Part shown: positions 1 through 11,060 of the stretch, one piece after another | Position numbering within the stretch: the first letter of the stretch is position 1 | Layout of the letters: every line of letters begins with the position of its first letter | Assembly: GCF_037392515.1 (NCBI RefSeq) | Contig: NC_090290.1 | Span: forward strand, 24,139,753 to 24,203,752 | DNA length: 64,000 nucleotides | Origin: Haliotis asinina | Taxonomy: Eukaryota; Mollusca; Gastropoda; Lepetellida; Haliotidae | Direction of reading: 5' to 3' | Program-made: the position numbers and the translations under genes | The notes under the pieces: generated by a model | Databases searched by the model: none | Told to the model about the DNA's origin: nothing | The model's input: the letters and a program-made list of their open reading frames with translations, nothing else

Positions 1-185
1 AATGGTCAGACTTCGCTGACTTGGTTGACATATGTCATTGGTTCCCAATTGCGCAAATCGATGCTCATGTTGTTGATCACTGGATTGTCTGGTCCAGACT
101 CGATTATTTACAGACCGCCACCATATGGCTGGAATATTGCCTGAGTGCGGCGTAAAACTAAAAGCACTCACTCACTCACTCACTC
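1..185 (+). mobile_element. SINE family A, cut by the window edge
   Basis: Family A body and (ACTC)n tail, including the core GTCTGGTCCAGAC. It corresponds to 5419-5610 in the duplicated copy. Confidence 0.85.
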
Positions 186-2529
186 GCCCACTCATACTGT
201 GTTATCTTGTAAAATGGCAAGACAATAACATTCAGTAAGCAAAATGAAAGTTCAACCGTGATATTAAAAGATTATTTTAAAATCTATAAAATGAATTTGA
301 ATGAAAATAAGCAAGTTCTGATTTACTCGTTTCAAAAGTGTTTTTTCCCAGAAACAAAATTGTTATTACTATAGACAAAAAGTATCTTACCAATTCTAAA
401 TAAGAAACTTTGACCCCTGTGGCCTTTAGTATATATCAGCCTTTTCATATGTTAGTATTTGATGACACGATAATGTTAACGGGTTGAAACTTGATACACG
501 CGCGTGGACAGTCTACAATTGCATCTGCGAGCCACCTGCTCTATGACAGCACGTAAACAACTCCTTATATGGAAGTTATTAACACGGGTTGCACGTGGAA
601 GTCATGTAATGTACGTTTTTCAGGGGAAGGCGTCATTTTCACCGGAGTCGTTACGCCAACATCACATCAACGTGTTAATCACTGTTCACAATTAAATGAG
701 TCAGAGAAGTGTGTATCTCGCCGCTTTGAACTGTTTTTCGGTAAGATTTGATAAATGTGAGATGAAAGTTGGAAGGTGTTAGACGTCAACCATTTCATTC
801 AAGCCCACGTGGTGACGTAAAGAAACAGTTGTCTCCCATTCTTCTGGAAGCTTAAAACAATAACATTTACGGTGACATGTACAGCAGTTGAGATTGTTGT
901 TACAATTGATGGAGAAATGGAAGAACCCAACTGCGTATTTTAACTGAGAAACGGAACACAACCACACTGACATTTATATATACATATAATTTATTCATAT
1001 GATATCATCATATTGGCAATCAAACTTTATTCCAGTACTCCAAAGGCCTCAGGCATAGAGTACACTTTCTACGTTGCTTTATACACGTTCAAGGAACAGC
1101 ACGTTTTCTGTTTACAAATGGACAGGTTTAACAGTTTCTTTGGTATTTGAACTGTTTAGCAGTAAAAACTTTAGCCTGTTTGGATCGACGTGATATTTTT
1201 CGCTTATGTATTTGCTCCGAAGATTACTGTAGTTAAGGCATACCAGAAAAAAAGATGATACTCATCTTCAATTACAAAGTAAAATAAAATGTTTATATTT
1301 ATATATAATTAATTTCTGACTGTATATCGTGTTTATTTTCTATTGACACCGTTATCTTTCGCTAATTCTCGGATAACTTGTTTTACTTTGTGTATGTCTT
1401 TCTAAGGTACAATTGAAAACTATCTAGTACTTTTCTCGTCCTTTTCTGACCAGTTAGCTCGTGACCTTATGATAGCATTCTCCAGCTCTTCGTTCATAAA
1501 TCAGTTCTGATTCAGTCTTATTATCTTCATATTCCTGTTGTAGGTTTTCATCATCACTATCCTGTAACTGAATATCTAATATGGATAATTTCTTTATACG
1601 TTCTCTCTACCTTTTGGACTGCAATTTATCTTTAGATTTGGCATATTCCATACTTACTGTCATTATTTGGGGATTTAATCCAGTCCCGTGGCTAGTAAAA
1701 ACCCGGTCGAGCCAGTAAATCTACACATTCACCGTCCCGACTGGCAAGTGAATTTTCAAGGGGTCATTTTGTAAATACATCACTCTCCCCGACTTGTTAA
1801 GTTATAATACATTTTCAGTTTATATTATAGCCTGATAAAGATGTCCACCATATTAGAAGCTTAATGATGAAATACGTGTCATGCCGAATCACTGCCGACA
1901 ATATCTTATTCTCATTTATTTTTTGTAAGCCTTTGCTACATTCAAATGTCGGGCTAGTGTATTTTTTTTTGGTTTTTGTTTTGTTTTCTAGCTAATAACT
2001 TTGAGGCACAGCTATCACAAATGGAGAGTAATTTGGAAACTATTTCTCACACTGGCTGCGATGTTTTATTTTTCCATGTGTATATTTGCCCGATACCATG
2101 TGTATCAAACCGGCTCAGACTTCACATCAATAGCTGAACCCTTGTTCAACAAGTGCGTGGAATTGGATATTTTAAGAGCGCTTTGGTCACCTCTGGTCTC
2201 GTTTACTGGCAGTCTTCTTGTATTTAATTAATCAGAACTATATAAATTTAGATTCGGTGTGGCTAATGAAAGAAACGCTGGGACCTTTCGTCGTCCCCCA
2301 AAAGCCTATATAAATCAGGTATTTATGAAATAGCACCCTGTGTTTAATCCTCGGGGAAATAGTTGATTTTGTTTGTGTTTTGAAATACTGGAATCGAACT
2401 TCATTAACATCCATGCTGACCCATGGCAAGATAAAAACGTGATTGGGTCGGAAACAGGTTCTAATGCTGTTGTTAGTGTTAGTTCAACTGTTAAAGCTGA
2501 AAAATATCATAACGAACATCTCCATTTTA

Positions 2530-2757
2530 CTTGATACAAGAGAGCGAGTGAGTGACTTTAGACACACGCTGCTTTCAGCACTATTTCAGCAACATCACCA
2601 CGAGGGACATCAGAAATGAGTTTCACACACTGTACCCAGTGGGAATCGAACATTCACATTCTCTGTGAATGAGTGAGTGAGTTGGAGTTGGGTTTTATGC
2701 AGCTTTTAGCAATATCTCTGCAGGGAACACTAGACATTGGGCTCACATATTGTACAT
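2530..2757 (-). mobile_element. SINE family B, two partial copies (duplication copy 1)
   Basis: Two truncated tail-side pieces (2530-2660 and 2670-2757) with GGACATCAGAAATGAG and GGGAATCGAAC, repeated in duplication copy 2. Confidence 0.6.
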
Positions 2758-3059
2758 AAATTCTCAATTCTTAAGGGGTTGCACCCTGACTAGTTCTCCC
2801 AGTTCTGCCAACAAAGAATGGCATGACAGGAAATACAAGACACTATTATGGATGACAACTTCTTTAATTCTTTTAACACGACGTTTCAAGGCTAATTCTT
2901 GCCCCTTCGTCAGGTGGATAATGAACATAGGTAACATTGCAGAATATATACAGGTATACATGAAGCCAGAGAGGTAAGATGTATATACAAGCACATAAAT
3001 GTATCAAGTCTTTGAAGGGCATTTAGAAGTGAAATGCATAAGAATGAAGATTTTATGGA

Positions 3060-3125
3060 TATCAACTTCTTTATATGAGAACACAACGTTTCGGAGTTAA
3101 TGCTTACTCCTTCATCAGGTGATTG
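3060..3125 (-). other. Hammerhead-like motif in the Penelope terminal repeat
   Basis: Reading minus, CTGATGA is followed by a possible stem (GGAGT...ACTCC with an 8-base loop) and then CGAAAC: the conserved core order of a hammerhead ribozyme. Penelope-like elements are known to carry hammerheads in their terminal repeats. Stems I and III are not convincing by eye, so activity is not claimed. A second, weaker version (CTGACGA ... GAAAC) lies at about 2872-2920. Confidence 0.5.
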
Positions 3126-3279
3126 AGAATGGGGTACAGAGCTATATTTATATGTACAGGTAAAACAATAACAAAGTAACAAGTGGAATGAATTAACGAA
3201 AGCTGGAAGCCAGTATAAACAAGCGCTGATAGGAACCCGACAGTTATGATAACAATGATAGAAGCCAATGGTAATACAT

Positions 3280-3540
3280 TACAGATGATGGGATATGTTT
3301 ACATAACACAGGTAGGGGGTAAGGACGATGTACATGATTGGGGATAATGATGGAAGCCGATGGTGGATGATGTTTACATAACACATGATTGGGGATTAAG
3401 GATGATGTACATGACTACATGAGGGTTGATGGGCATGTTTACATGGGGGTTGATGATGTACAAACACAAGTAGATAAGGATGTACACGGGTAGATTGGCT
3501 ATACATGAATTACATAGATAGAATGTACACAGATAGATGA
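3280..3540. repeat. Irregular GATGTTTACAT-type low-complexity repeat
   Basis: Short phrases such as GATGTTTACATAACAC, GGGGAT and ATGATGTACATGA recur irregularly here, between the terminal-repeat units and the GIY-YIG part of the Penelope fossil. No reading frame or function is evident. Confidence 0.5.
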
Positions 3541-3913
3541 GATTAATTTATCAATAAGTCCCAGGCACTTGGTAGGTACACTCCTTGGTCACGGTTGATT
3601 GCTGGTTTCTGTCTATCTCGATGGCTTCTTGCAGTTTCCTTTGGCGCTAGTTGTTGTTGTTGGTAGATAGTATCCTAGTGTCCTCCCATGGGATTGAATG
3701 TCCAGGGTTCTTGAGAATGTGTTCAGAGATGGCCGATTTCTGGTCGAGTTTGCTGACAGAGGTCTGGTGTTCCTTCATTCTGGTGTTGATTGGTCTCAGC
3801 GTTTCTCCAATGTATAGGTCGCCACAGTTGCAAGGGATCTGGTAGATGCATCCTCTCGGGTTAGGGTGTTCACAGCTGGGTCCTTTACCGTTGGCCTTTA
3901 GGTAGGTCTTGCG

Positions 3914-4745
3914 TTAATTGCTCTACGCGATAGGTTTAAATCGGCCCCTGCCATCAATAGAGAATTCCGCACACTCACTGGAAGACGCATTTCAACCTCA
4001 ACCGCTTGGCTCTATCAAGCTCGTCTGAAAGCAAGACGGCCTTTTAAGGGTGTCACCCTTTCAGCTCACCATAAGCGCCTAAGATTAGAATGGGCTAGGC
4101 AGCATCAGGGACGGGCTATGCGCCACTGGCGTTACACCATGTTCTCTGATGAGTCAAGGTTTTGCCTACGATTCACAGATGGCAGAAAACGTTGTTGGCG
4201 TCGGAGCGGGGAGCGATATGCCAGAGCAGCAATTCCTGACCATGATCGATATGGAGGTATGGTGTCTTGGTGTAGGGTGGGAGTACACATGACAGACGAT
4301 CAGATTTGGTCATCATTAACGGAGCCATGACTGGTCAGCGATGCGTTGACCAAATATTGCGTCCTGTTGTGGCTCCATTGGCTAGAGTTATCGGCCAAAA
4401 TTTTGTATTCCAAGATGATAATGCCAAACCACATCGGGCCTGAATTGTCTCCGCTTATCTCCGACAAGAAGGTATCCAGACATTGGACTGGCCCTCTAAG
4501 TCCCCAGACCTGTCCCCAATTGAACATCTCTGGGACGTTCTTGGTCGAAGGGTGTACGCCAGGGACCCAGGACCCGCCAACCTGGCCCAGCTTGGTGCAG
4601 CTCTCCAAGAGGAATGGCGGGCAATACCACAGGCAACCATCTGGAAATTGACTAACAGCATGCCATCAAGGTGCCGTGAATGTCGCCCAACATGGTGGAC
4701 ACACCAGATATTGAACTTGACGCCTAAAATTGATTTAGTAGATAT
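3914..4745 (+). mobile_element. Truncated Tc1-like transposase remnant
   Basis: Plus-strand frames encode most of a Tc1-family transposase: SAPAINREFRTLTGRRIST, RLKARRPFKGVTLSAHHKR, WARQHQG, MFSDESRFCLRFTDGR (first catalytic Asp), a damaged QDDNAKPHR region (second Asp), then DWPSKSPDLSPIEHLWD (third catalytic residue, Glu) and LQEEWRAIPQ. The first part is open from about 3917 to 4328; the rest is split over other frames by small indels. The DNA-binding N-terminus is missing, and no terminal inverted repeats were found. It is a non-functional DNA transposon copy. Confidence 0.85.
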
Positions 4746-5065
4746 TTAAAGCAGTTTCAAATTCGCTATTATTTCATTAGTTCCCTTATTTCTTGTCGGT
4801 AGTATATTTTATCAAAAAGACACTCGGTTGAGATTCTCTGTACATTGAACAGTTAAGTCAAAGTTTAATCATCAGTTAATCGCAAAAGGAAAACGCACAA
4901 AATAAACTCTAGATTTGGACAAGACATTCCTGTAACGGTACAAAAAATGTATAAGCTTTGGATTTTCTTTAATACCGATGCTGAAACGTGTCTAGTTATT
5001 CTGAAAGGATAAAAATATATTTACAGAAAGTGTGTGCAAACTGTAATGCAATCAGTACATTGACC

Positions 5066-5112
5066 CTGAGGCCTTCATCAATGCTTTTATGCTTGCCATA
5101 AAAGGCGACTAT
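5066..5112 (+). mobile_element. SINE family A, head fragment
   Basis: Contains the family A head phrase GCTTGCCATAAAAGGCGACT and is fused directly to the tail of the inverted copy that follows. Confidence 0.6.
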
Positions 5113-5113
5113 G

Positions 5114-5397
5114 CTTAGGAGTGAGTGAGTGAGTGAGTTTAGTTTTACGCCGCACTCAGCAATATTACAGCTATATGGCGGCGGTCTGTAAATAATCGAG
5201 TCTGGACCAGACAATCCAGTGACCAACAACATGAGCATCGATCTGCGCAATTGGAAACCGATGGCATGTGTCAACCAAGTCAGCGAGCCTGACCACCCGA
5301 TCCCGTTAGTCGCTTCTTACGACAAGCATAGTCGCCTTTTACGACAAGCATGGGTTGCTGAAGGCCTATTCTACCCCGGGACCTTCACGGGTTTTGT
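5114..5397 (-). mobile_element. SINE family A, near-complete copy
   Basis: The most complete copy in the window. Read from the tail it has the GAGTG run, TTTTACGCCGCACTCAGCAA, the core GTCTGGACCAGAC, the GATCTGCGCAATTGG segment, the GGCGACTA duplication and the head with CCCCGGGACCTTCACGGG. It is not obviously tRNA-derived. Confidence 0.85.
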
Positions 5398-5620
5398 CGT
5401 ATTAGGCGACTAACAGGATCGGGTGGTCAGACTCGCTGACTTGGTTGACATATGTCATTGGTTCCCAATTGCGCAAATCGATGCTCAATGTTGTTGATCA
5501 CTGGATTGTCTGGTCCAGACTTGATTATTTACAGACTGCCACCATTTGGCTGGAATATTTTCTGAATGCGGCGAAAAACTAAAGGCACTCACTCACTCAC
5601 TCACTCACTCACTCACTCAT
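5395..5620 (+). mobile_element. SINE family A, opposite orientation to the preceding copy
   Basis: Starts in the family head (AGGCGACTAACAGGATCGGG) and runs to the (ACTC)n tail. With the copy at 5114-5397 it forms a head-to-head palindrome. It also marks the start of segmental duplication copy 2. Confidence 0.85.
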
Positions 5621-8212
5621 AGTGTGTTATCTTGTAAAACGGCAAGACAATAACATTCAGTAAGTAAAATGAAAGTTCAACCGTGATGTTAAAAGATTAT
5701 TTTAAAATCCATGAAAGGAATTTGAATGAAAATAAGCAAGTTCTGATTTACTCGTTTCAAAAGTGTTTTTTCCCAGAAACAAAAATTGTTATTACTATAG
5801 ACAAAAAGTATCTTACCAATTCTAAATAAGAAACTTTGACCCCTGTGGCCTTTAGTATATATCAGCCTTTTCATATGTTAGTATTTGATGACACGATAAT
5901 GTTAACGGGTTGAAACTTGATACACGCGCGTGGACAGTCTACAATTGCATCTGCGAGCCACCTGCTCTATGACAGCACGTAAACAACTCCTTATATGGAA
6001 GTTATTAACACGGGTTGCACGTGGAAGTCATGTAATGTACGTTTTTCAGGGAAAGGCGTCATTTTCACCGGAGTCGTTACGCCAACATCACATCAACTGT
6101 TAATCACTGTTCACAATTAAATGAGTCAGAGAAGTGTGTATCTCGCCGCTTTGAACTGTTTTTCGGTAAGATTTGATAAATGTGAGATGAAAGTTGGAAG
6201 GTGTTAGACGTCAACCATTTCATTCAAGCCCACGTGGTGACGTAAAGAAACAGTTGTCTCCCATTCTTCTGGAAGCTTAAAACAATAACATTTACGGTGA
6301 CATGTACAGCAGTTGAGATTGTTGTTACAATTGATGGAGAAATGGAAGAACCCACTTGCGTATTTTAACTGAGAAACGGAACACAACCACACTGACATTT
6401 ATATATACATATAATTTATTCATATGATATCATCATATTGGCAATCAAACTTTATTCCAGTACTCCAAAGGCCTCAGGCATAGAGTACACTATCTACATT
6501 GCTTTATATACGTTCAAGGAACAGCACGTTTTCTATTTAGTTTCTATTTTCTTTGGTATTTGAACTGTTTCGCAGTAAAGACTTTAGCCTGTTTGGATAG
6601 ACGTGATATTTTTCTCTTATATATTTGCTCCGAAGATTACTGTAGTTGAGGCATACCAGAAGAAGATGATACTCATCTTCAATTACAAAGTAAAATGTAA
6701 TGTTTATCTTTATATATAATTAATTTCTGACTGTATATCGTGTTTATTTTCTATTCTGACACCGTTATCTTTCTCTAATTCTCGGGTACTTTCTAAGGTA
6801 CAATTGAAAACTATCTAGTACTTTTCTCGTCCTTTTCTGACCAGTTAGCTCGTGACCTTATGATAGCATTCTCCAGCTCTTCGTTCATAAATCAGTTCTG
6901 ATTCAGTCTTATTATCTTCATATTCCTGTTGTAGGTTTTCATCATCACTATCCTGTAACTGAATATCTAATATGGATAATTTCTTTATACGTTCTCTCTA
7001 CCTTTTGGACTGCAATTTATCTTTAGATTTGGCATATTCCATACTTACTGTCATTATTTGGTTATTTAATCCAGTCCCGTGGCTAGTAAAAACCCGGTCG
7101 GGCCAGTAAATCTACACATTCAACGTCCCGACTGGCAAGTGAATTTTCAAGGGGTCATTTTGTAAATACATCACTCTCTCCGACTTGTTAAGTTATAACA
7201 CATTTTCAGTTTATATTATAGCCTGATAAAGATGTCCACCATATTAGAAGCTTAATGATGAAATACGTGTCATGCCGAATCACTGCCGACAATATCTTAT
7301 TCTCATTTATTTTTTGTAAGCCTTTGCTACATTCAAATGTCGGGCTAGTGTATTTTTTGTTTGTTTTTGTTTTGTTTTCTAGCTAATAACTTTGAGGCAC
7401 AGCTATCACAAATGGAGAGTAATTTGGAAACTATTTCTCACACTGGCTGCGATGGGTTTTTTTCCATGTGTATATTTTGCCCGATACCGTGTGTATCAAA
7501 CCGGCTCAGACTTCACATCAATAGCTGAACCCTTGTTCAACAAGTGCGTGGAATTGGATGTTTTAAGAGCGCTTTGGTCACCTCTGGTCTCGTTTACTGG
7601 CAGTCTTCTTGTATTTAATGAATTAGAACTATATAAATTTAGATTCGGTGTGGCTAATGAAAGAAACGCTGGGAACTTTCGTCGTCCCCCAAAAGCCTAT
7701 ATAAATCAGGTATTTATGAAATAGCACGCTGTGTTTAATCCTCGGGGAAATAGTTGATTTTGTTTGTGTTTTGAAATACTGGAATCGAACTTCATTAACA
7801 TCCATGCTGACCCATGGCAAGATAAAAACGTGATTGGGTCGGAAACAGGTTCTAATGCTGTTGTTAGTGTTAGTTCAACTGTTAAAGCTGAAAAATATCA
7901 TAACGAACATCTTCATTTTACCTGATACAAGAGAGTGACTGAGTGACTTTAGACACACGCTGCTCTAAAAACTATTTCACCAACATCACCACGAGGGACA
8001 TCAGAAATGAGTTTCACACATTGCACCCAGTGGGAATTCACATTCTCTGTGAATGAGTGAGTGAGTTGGAGTTGGGTTTTATGCAGCTTTTATATCACTG
8101 CAGGGAACACTTGACATCGGGCTCACATATTGTACACAAATTCTCAATTCTTAGGGGGTTGCACCCTGACTAGTTCTCCCAGTTCTACCAACAAAGAATG
8201 GCATGACAGGAA
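5421..8212 (+). repeat. Segmental duplication, copy 2
   Basis: Second copy of the 2.8-kb block. Here one frame from about 7392 to 7724 stays open for 110 codons, while the matching frame in copy 1 is shorter. After 8212 the sequence diverges from copy 1. I do not recognise a gene in it. Small indels between copies, such as at 1110-1140 versus 6530-6550, show it is not an exact assembly repeat. Confidence 0.9.
7930..8135 (-). mobile_element. SINE family B, two partial copies (duplication copy 2)
   Basis: Counterpart of 2530-2757, so the insertions predate the segmental duplication. Confidence 0.6.
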
Positions 8213-8466
8213 TACTGAAAGCTATCGAATGTAGTAATTCACCATCATTTGTCAATACTACACCATATGGCTGTTGTGCTTCAAGAAAGTGATATACCTA
8301 CCAGGCCTGCATCACTTTCAAGGTTAACCTGACATTCTGACTGGAATATTGCACATACACATACACCTCTTTCTGACGCCCTCTATCAGGGATGGTGGGA
8401 ATATCGTCCAACGTCCATGCTGAAAATCTGGTTCAATTCCCTATGCAATGTAATACCAAATAATTA

Positions 8467-8682
8467 CAGGTATAGATCCTGGTTCAGCAATCCAGTCTTG
8501 TCCAAACAGGCGACTAGTGGGATCAGATGGTTTGCCTCCTGACTTCACTCATACATGTCAACTGATTTTTTATAGATCGATATCAGTCACTGGATTGTCT
8601 AGACCAGACTTGATTATTTACACACCACCGCAATAACGCTTGAATATGGCCAGGAATATTGCTAAAGGCAGTGAGAAAGGTT
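8467..8682 (+). mobile_element. SINE family A, diverged
   Basis: Recognisable but old: the core GTCTAGACCAGAC, TTGATTATTTACA and AGGAATATTGCT remain. Confidence 0.6.
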
Positions 8683-8892
8683 CTGGTTAAGTTGTCATCT
8701 TTGCCAATCAGCATCTCATTCAACTTGAATAATTAGACAAAACTTGTCATTTCATGAAATATATTTTATTCAGATAATTGATGACAGACAGTTCATGACC
8801 CTATCTGAAACATTCTGTATAGAAAATAAGTATTGTTAGTACTACATAACATCTTCAGACAGTATCTCCATCACAAAAGACATCTACCATCT

Positions 8893-9830
8893 TCTGAAAC
8901 ATTACATCCCTGTCCAGCCTCACAACACCAGTGCACAGGTTCTGATCAAGCATGTAGTAACAGGCCAATAATACGCAGTATTCTTCACAGTACAATAATC
9001 AACATCATATGGCTGCTTTGTTAACAAAGATAAGGCCAAACCAATTTTATTTCTTGTTTTATGGATCTGCCTGTCATATTTTTCAAGAATGAGAAAAAAA
9101 TAATTAATCTTCCCACTCAAAAAATAAAATCTTGTGATATAAGTCAAATACTCGAAAAATCAGCTTGAAACTTGAACTGATATGAACAATCCAAAAGAGT
9201 TAACATGGAAACTCATGTGGTTCTTTTTCTTTGAATGGCGATATTTTTCCCCTCCCGCCTTTAGGTTTTCTGAGGACAAAATCTGTAAAACAAGAAATAA
9301 AATTGGTCTGTCCTAATGTTGTATTAATTTAAAACAATTTTGAAAATGTCACATGGGGCTTTCTGAAACATTACATCCCTGTCCAGCCTCACAACACCAG
9401 TGCACAGGTTCTGATCAAGCATGTAGTAACAGGCCAATAATACGCAGTATTCTTCACAGTACAATAATCAACAACATATGGCTGCTTTGTTAACAAAGAT
9501 AAGGCCAAACCAATTTTATTTCTTGTTTTATGGATCTGCCTGTCATATTTTTCAAGAATGAGAAAAAAATAATTAATCTTCCCACTCAAAAAATAAAATC
9601 TTGTGATATAAGTCAAATACTCGAAAAATCAGCTTGAAACTTGAACTGATATGAACAATCCAAAAGAGTTAACATGGAAACTCATGTGGTTCTTTTTCTT
9701 TGAATGGCGATATTTTTCCCCTCCCGCCTTTAGGTTTTCTGAGGACAAAATCTGTAAAACAAGAAATAAAATTGGTCTGTCCTAATGTTGTATTAATTTA
9801 AAACAATTTTGAAAATGTCACATGGGGCTT
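8893..9830. repeat. Near-identical 469-bp tandem duplication
   Basis: 8893-9361 and 9362-9830 are head-to-tail copies. The only difference I see is AACATCATATGG versus AACAACATATGG. No gene is recognised inside; each unit has a 75-codon minus-strand open stretch without family similarity. Confidence 0.92.
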
Positions 9831-10239
9831 TCTGACTTTCCTTCTTGCCAGTCTTACTGCTCAACTCAAGTGTCTGGTTTTCAACTAAAAATATTTCAAA
9901 TCATCTGCAATACAGCTCTGATTAGAATTACCCATATAAATCACAACAAACATTAAAAACAGAATACATGATGGGAAAAACTTGACATCGGACGTACATT
10001 TTGATAGCATTGTTTCAGGAATGTTTTCAACAGGAAGTAATTACAAGGTATTACGATTGTGGTATCTCAAGGTGAATTGCTGAAACTCAGGTCACACTGT
10101 TCACTCCTTACAGAAGCCTTGGGTAAGACATGGGGTAATTACAGTCTTGAAGGCTAGCTATAGACCTGAATCCAGGTAGCCCGTCACAACCAATCACAAC
10201 TCTGCTTAAACTGGCTGCCATTTTATATTAAGTATCAGA

Positions 10240-10460
10240 TTCAGTGAGTGAGTGAGTTTAGTTTTTATGGCGCACTCAGCAATATTTCAGCTATACGGCC
10301 AAGATCTGTAAATAATCGAGTCTGAACCAGACAATCCAGTGATCAACAGTATGAGCACTGATCTGCGCAAATGGGAACCTATGACGTGTGTCAACAAGTC
10401 AGCGTGCCTGACCACATGATCCCATTAGTCGTTTCTTACGACAAGCTGTCGCCTTTTAGG
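10240..10460 (-). mobile_element. SINE family A
   Basis: GAGTGAGTGAGTTTAG tail, core GTCTGAACCAGAC, GATCTGCGCAA and head GTCGTTTCTTACGACAAGC. Confidence 0.85.
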
Positions 10461-10948
10461 GCATTTAAATTCAGAAACTGGACACAATAACTTAACTGTT
10501 ACTTGAATAATCAAACATTTCTTTTCAACCTTTATTTATAGTATTTCCTAAGAACCAGGTCAGTAGGATAGCCTAGGGGTTAAAGAATTTATTTTTGATG
10601 TTTTCAGCCATAATATAGCCATAATACTTCTAAAATTGTTACAGACTGCTTAACCAACCATAAAGTGGCTTGGCTATTGATGGCCATTTTGCTTCAAGGA
10701 TGATTTGCAGGTGAGTTCTCCACCTTCTTAATCAGCATCAGTTTGCTCTCAGCCATTTAACTGGTCACTACTGTCACAACACTATTTGATTAAGAGATGG
10801 AAGGTAACCGCAAGTCTTACCCAACATGAAGCCTGCAGCTAGAAATATCCTTGGGTGTGAGGCTTATACAACTGGTATTGAGTACAGAGTACAGTATACA
10901 GTACCATACTGACTGCCTACAACACAACCAGATTACTAGGATCAAAAT

Positions 10949-11060
10949 ACAGTGAAATAAATATTGAACAAAATCTTTTTAGTTTACAATAACTTGGATG
11001 CCATACAGTGAAATAAATATTGAACAAAATCATTTTTAGTTTACAATAACTTGATTCTAT
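10949..11060. repeat. Two-copy 56-bp tandem repeat
   Basis: The unit starts ACAGTGAAATAAATATTGAA and repeats once with few differences. Confidence 0.8.

Larger units (their letters stand above)
1..2830 (+). repeat. Segmental duplication, copy 1
   Basis: This block matches 5421-8212 in direct orientation along its whole length, with only occasional substitutions and small indels by eye. It begins (at least from the window edge) inside a family A SINE and ends at about 2830, where a Penelope-like remnant starts. The unique inner part, about 190-2530, is AT-rich. It contains a splice-acceptor-like TTTTGTTTTCTAG near 1990 followed by about 240 open bases, but no protein family is recognised. Confidence 0.9.
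2835..3910 (-). mobile_element. Penelope-like retroelement fossil, 3' part with GIY-YIG domain
   Basis: On the minus strand, about 3905-3585 encodes a GIY-YIG endonuclease-like stretch (YQIPCNCGDLYIGET, then KEHQTS), typical of the C-terminus of Penelope-like elements. Downstream lie two partial terminal-repeat units (about 3125-3045 and 2925-2835). Both carry the family phrase beginning ACCTGATGAAGG and ending GAAACGT. The element is 5'-truncated and decayed, so it is an old fossil; the reverse transcriptase is absent. It abuts a Tc1 fragment at about 3912. Confidence 0.75.

Noticed and set aside
7392-7724. 110-codon frame after a splice-acceptor-like site in the duplicated block
   Set aside because: No recognised family, no ATG at the start and the frame is broken in the sister copy; too weak to call an exon.
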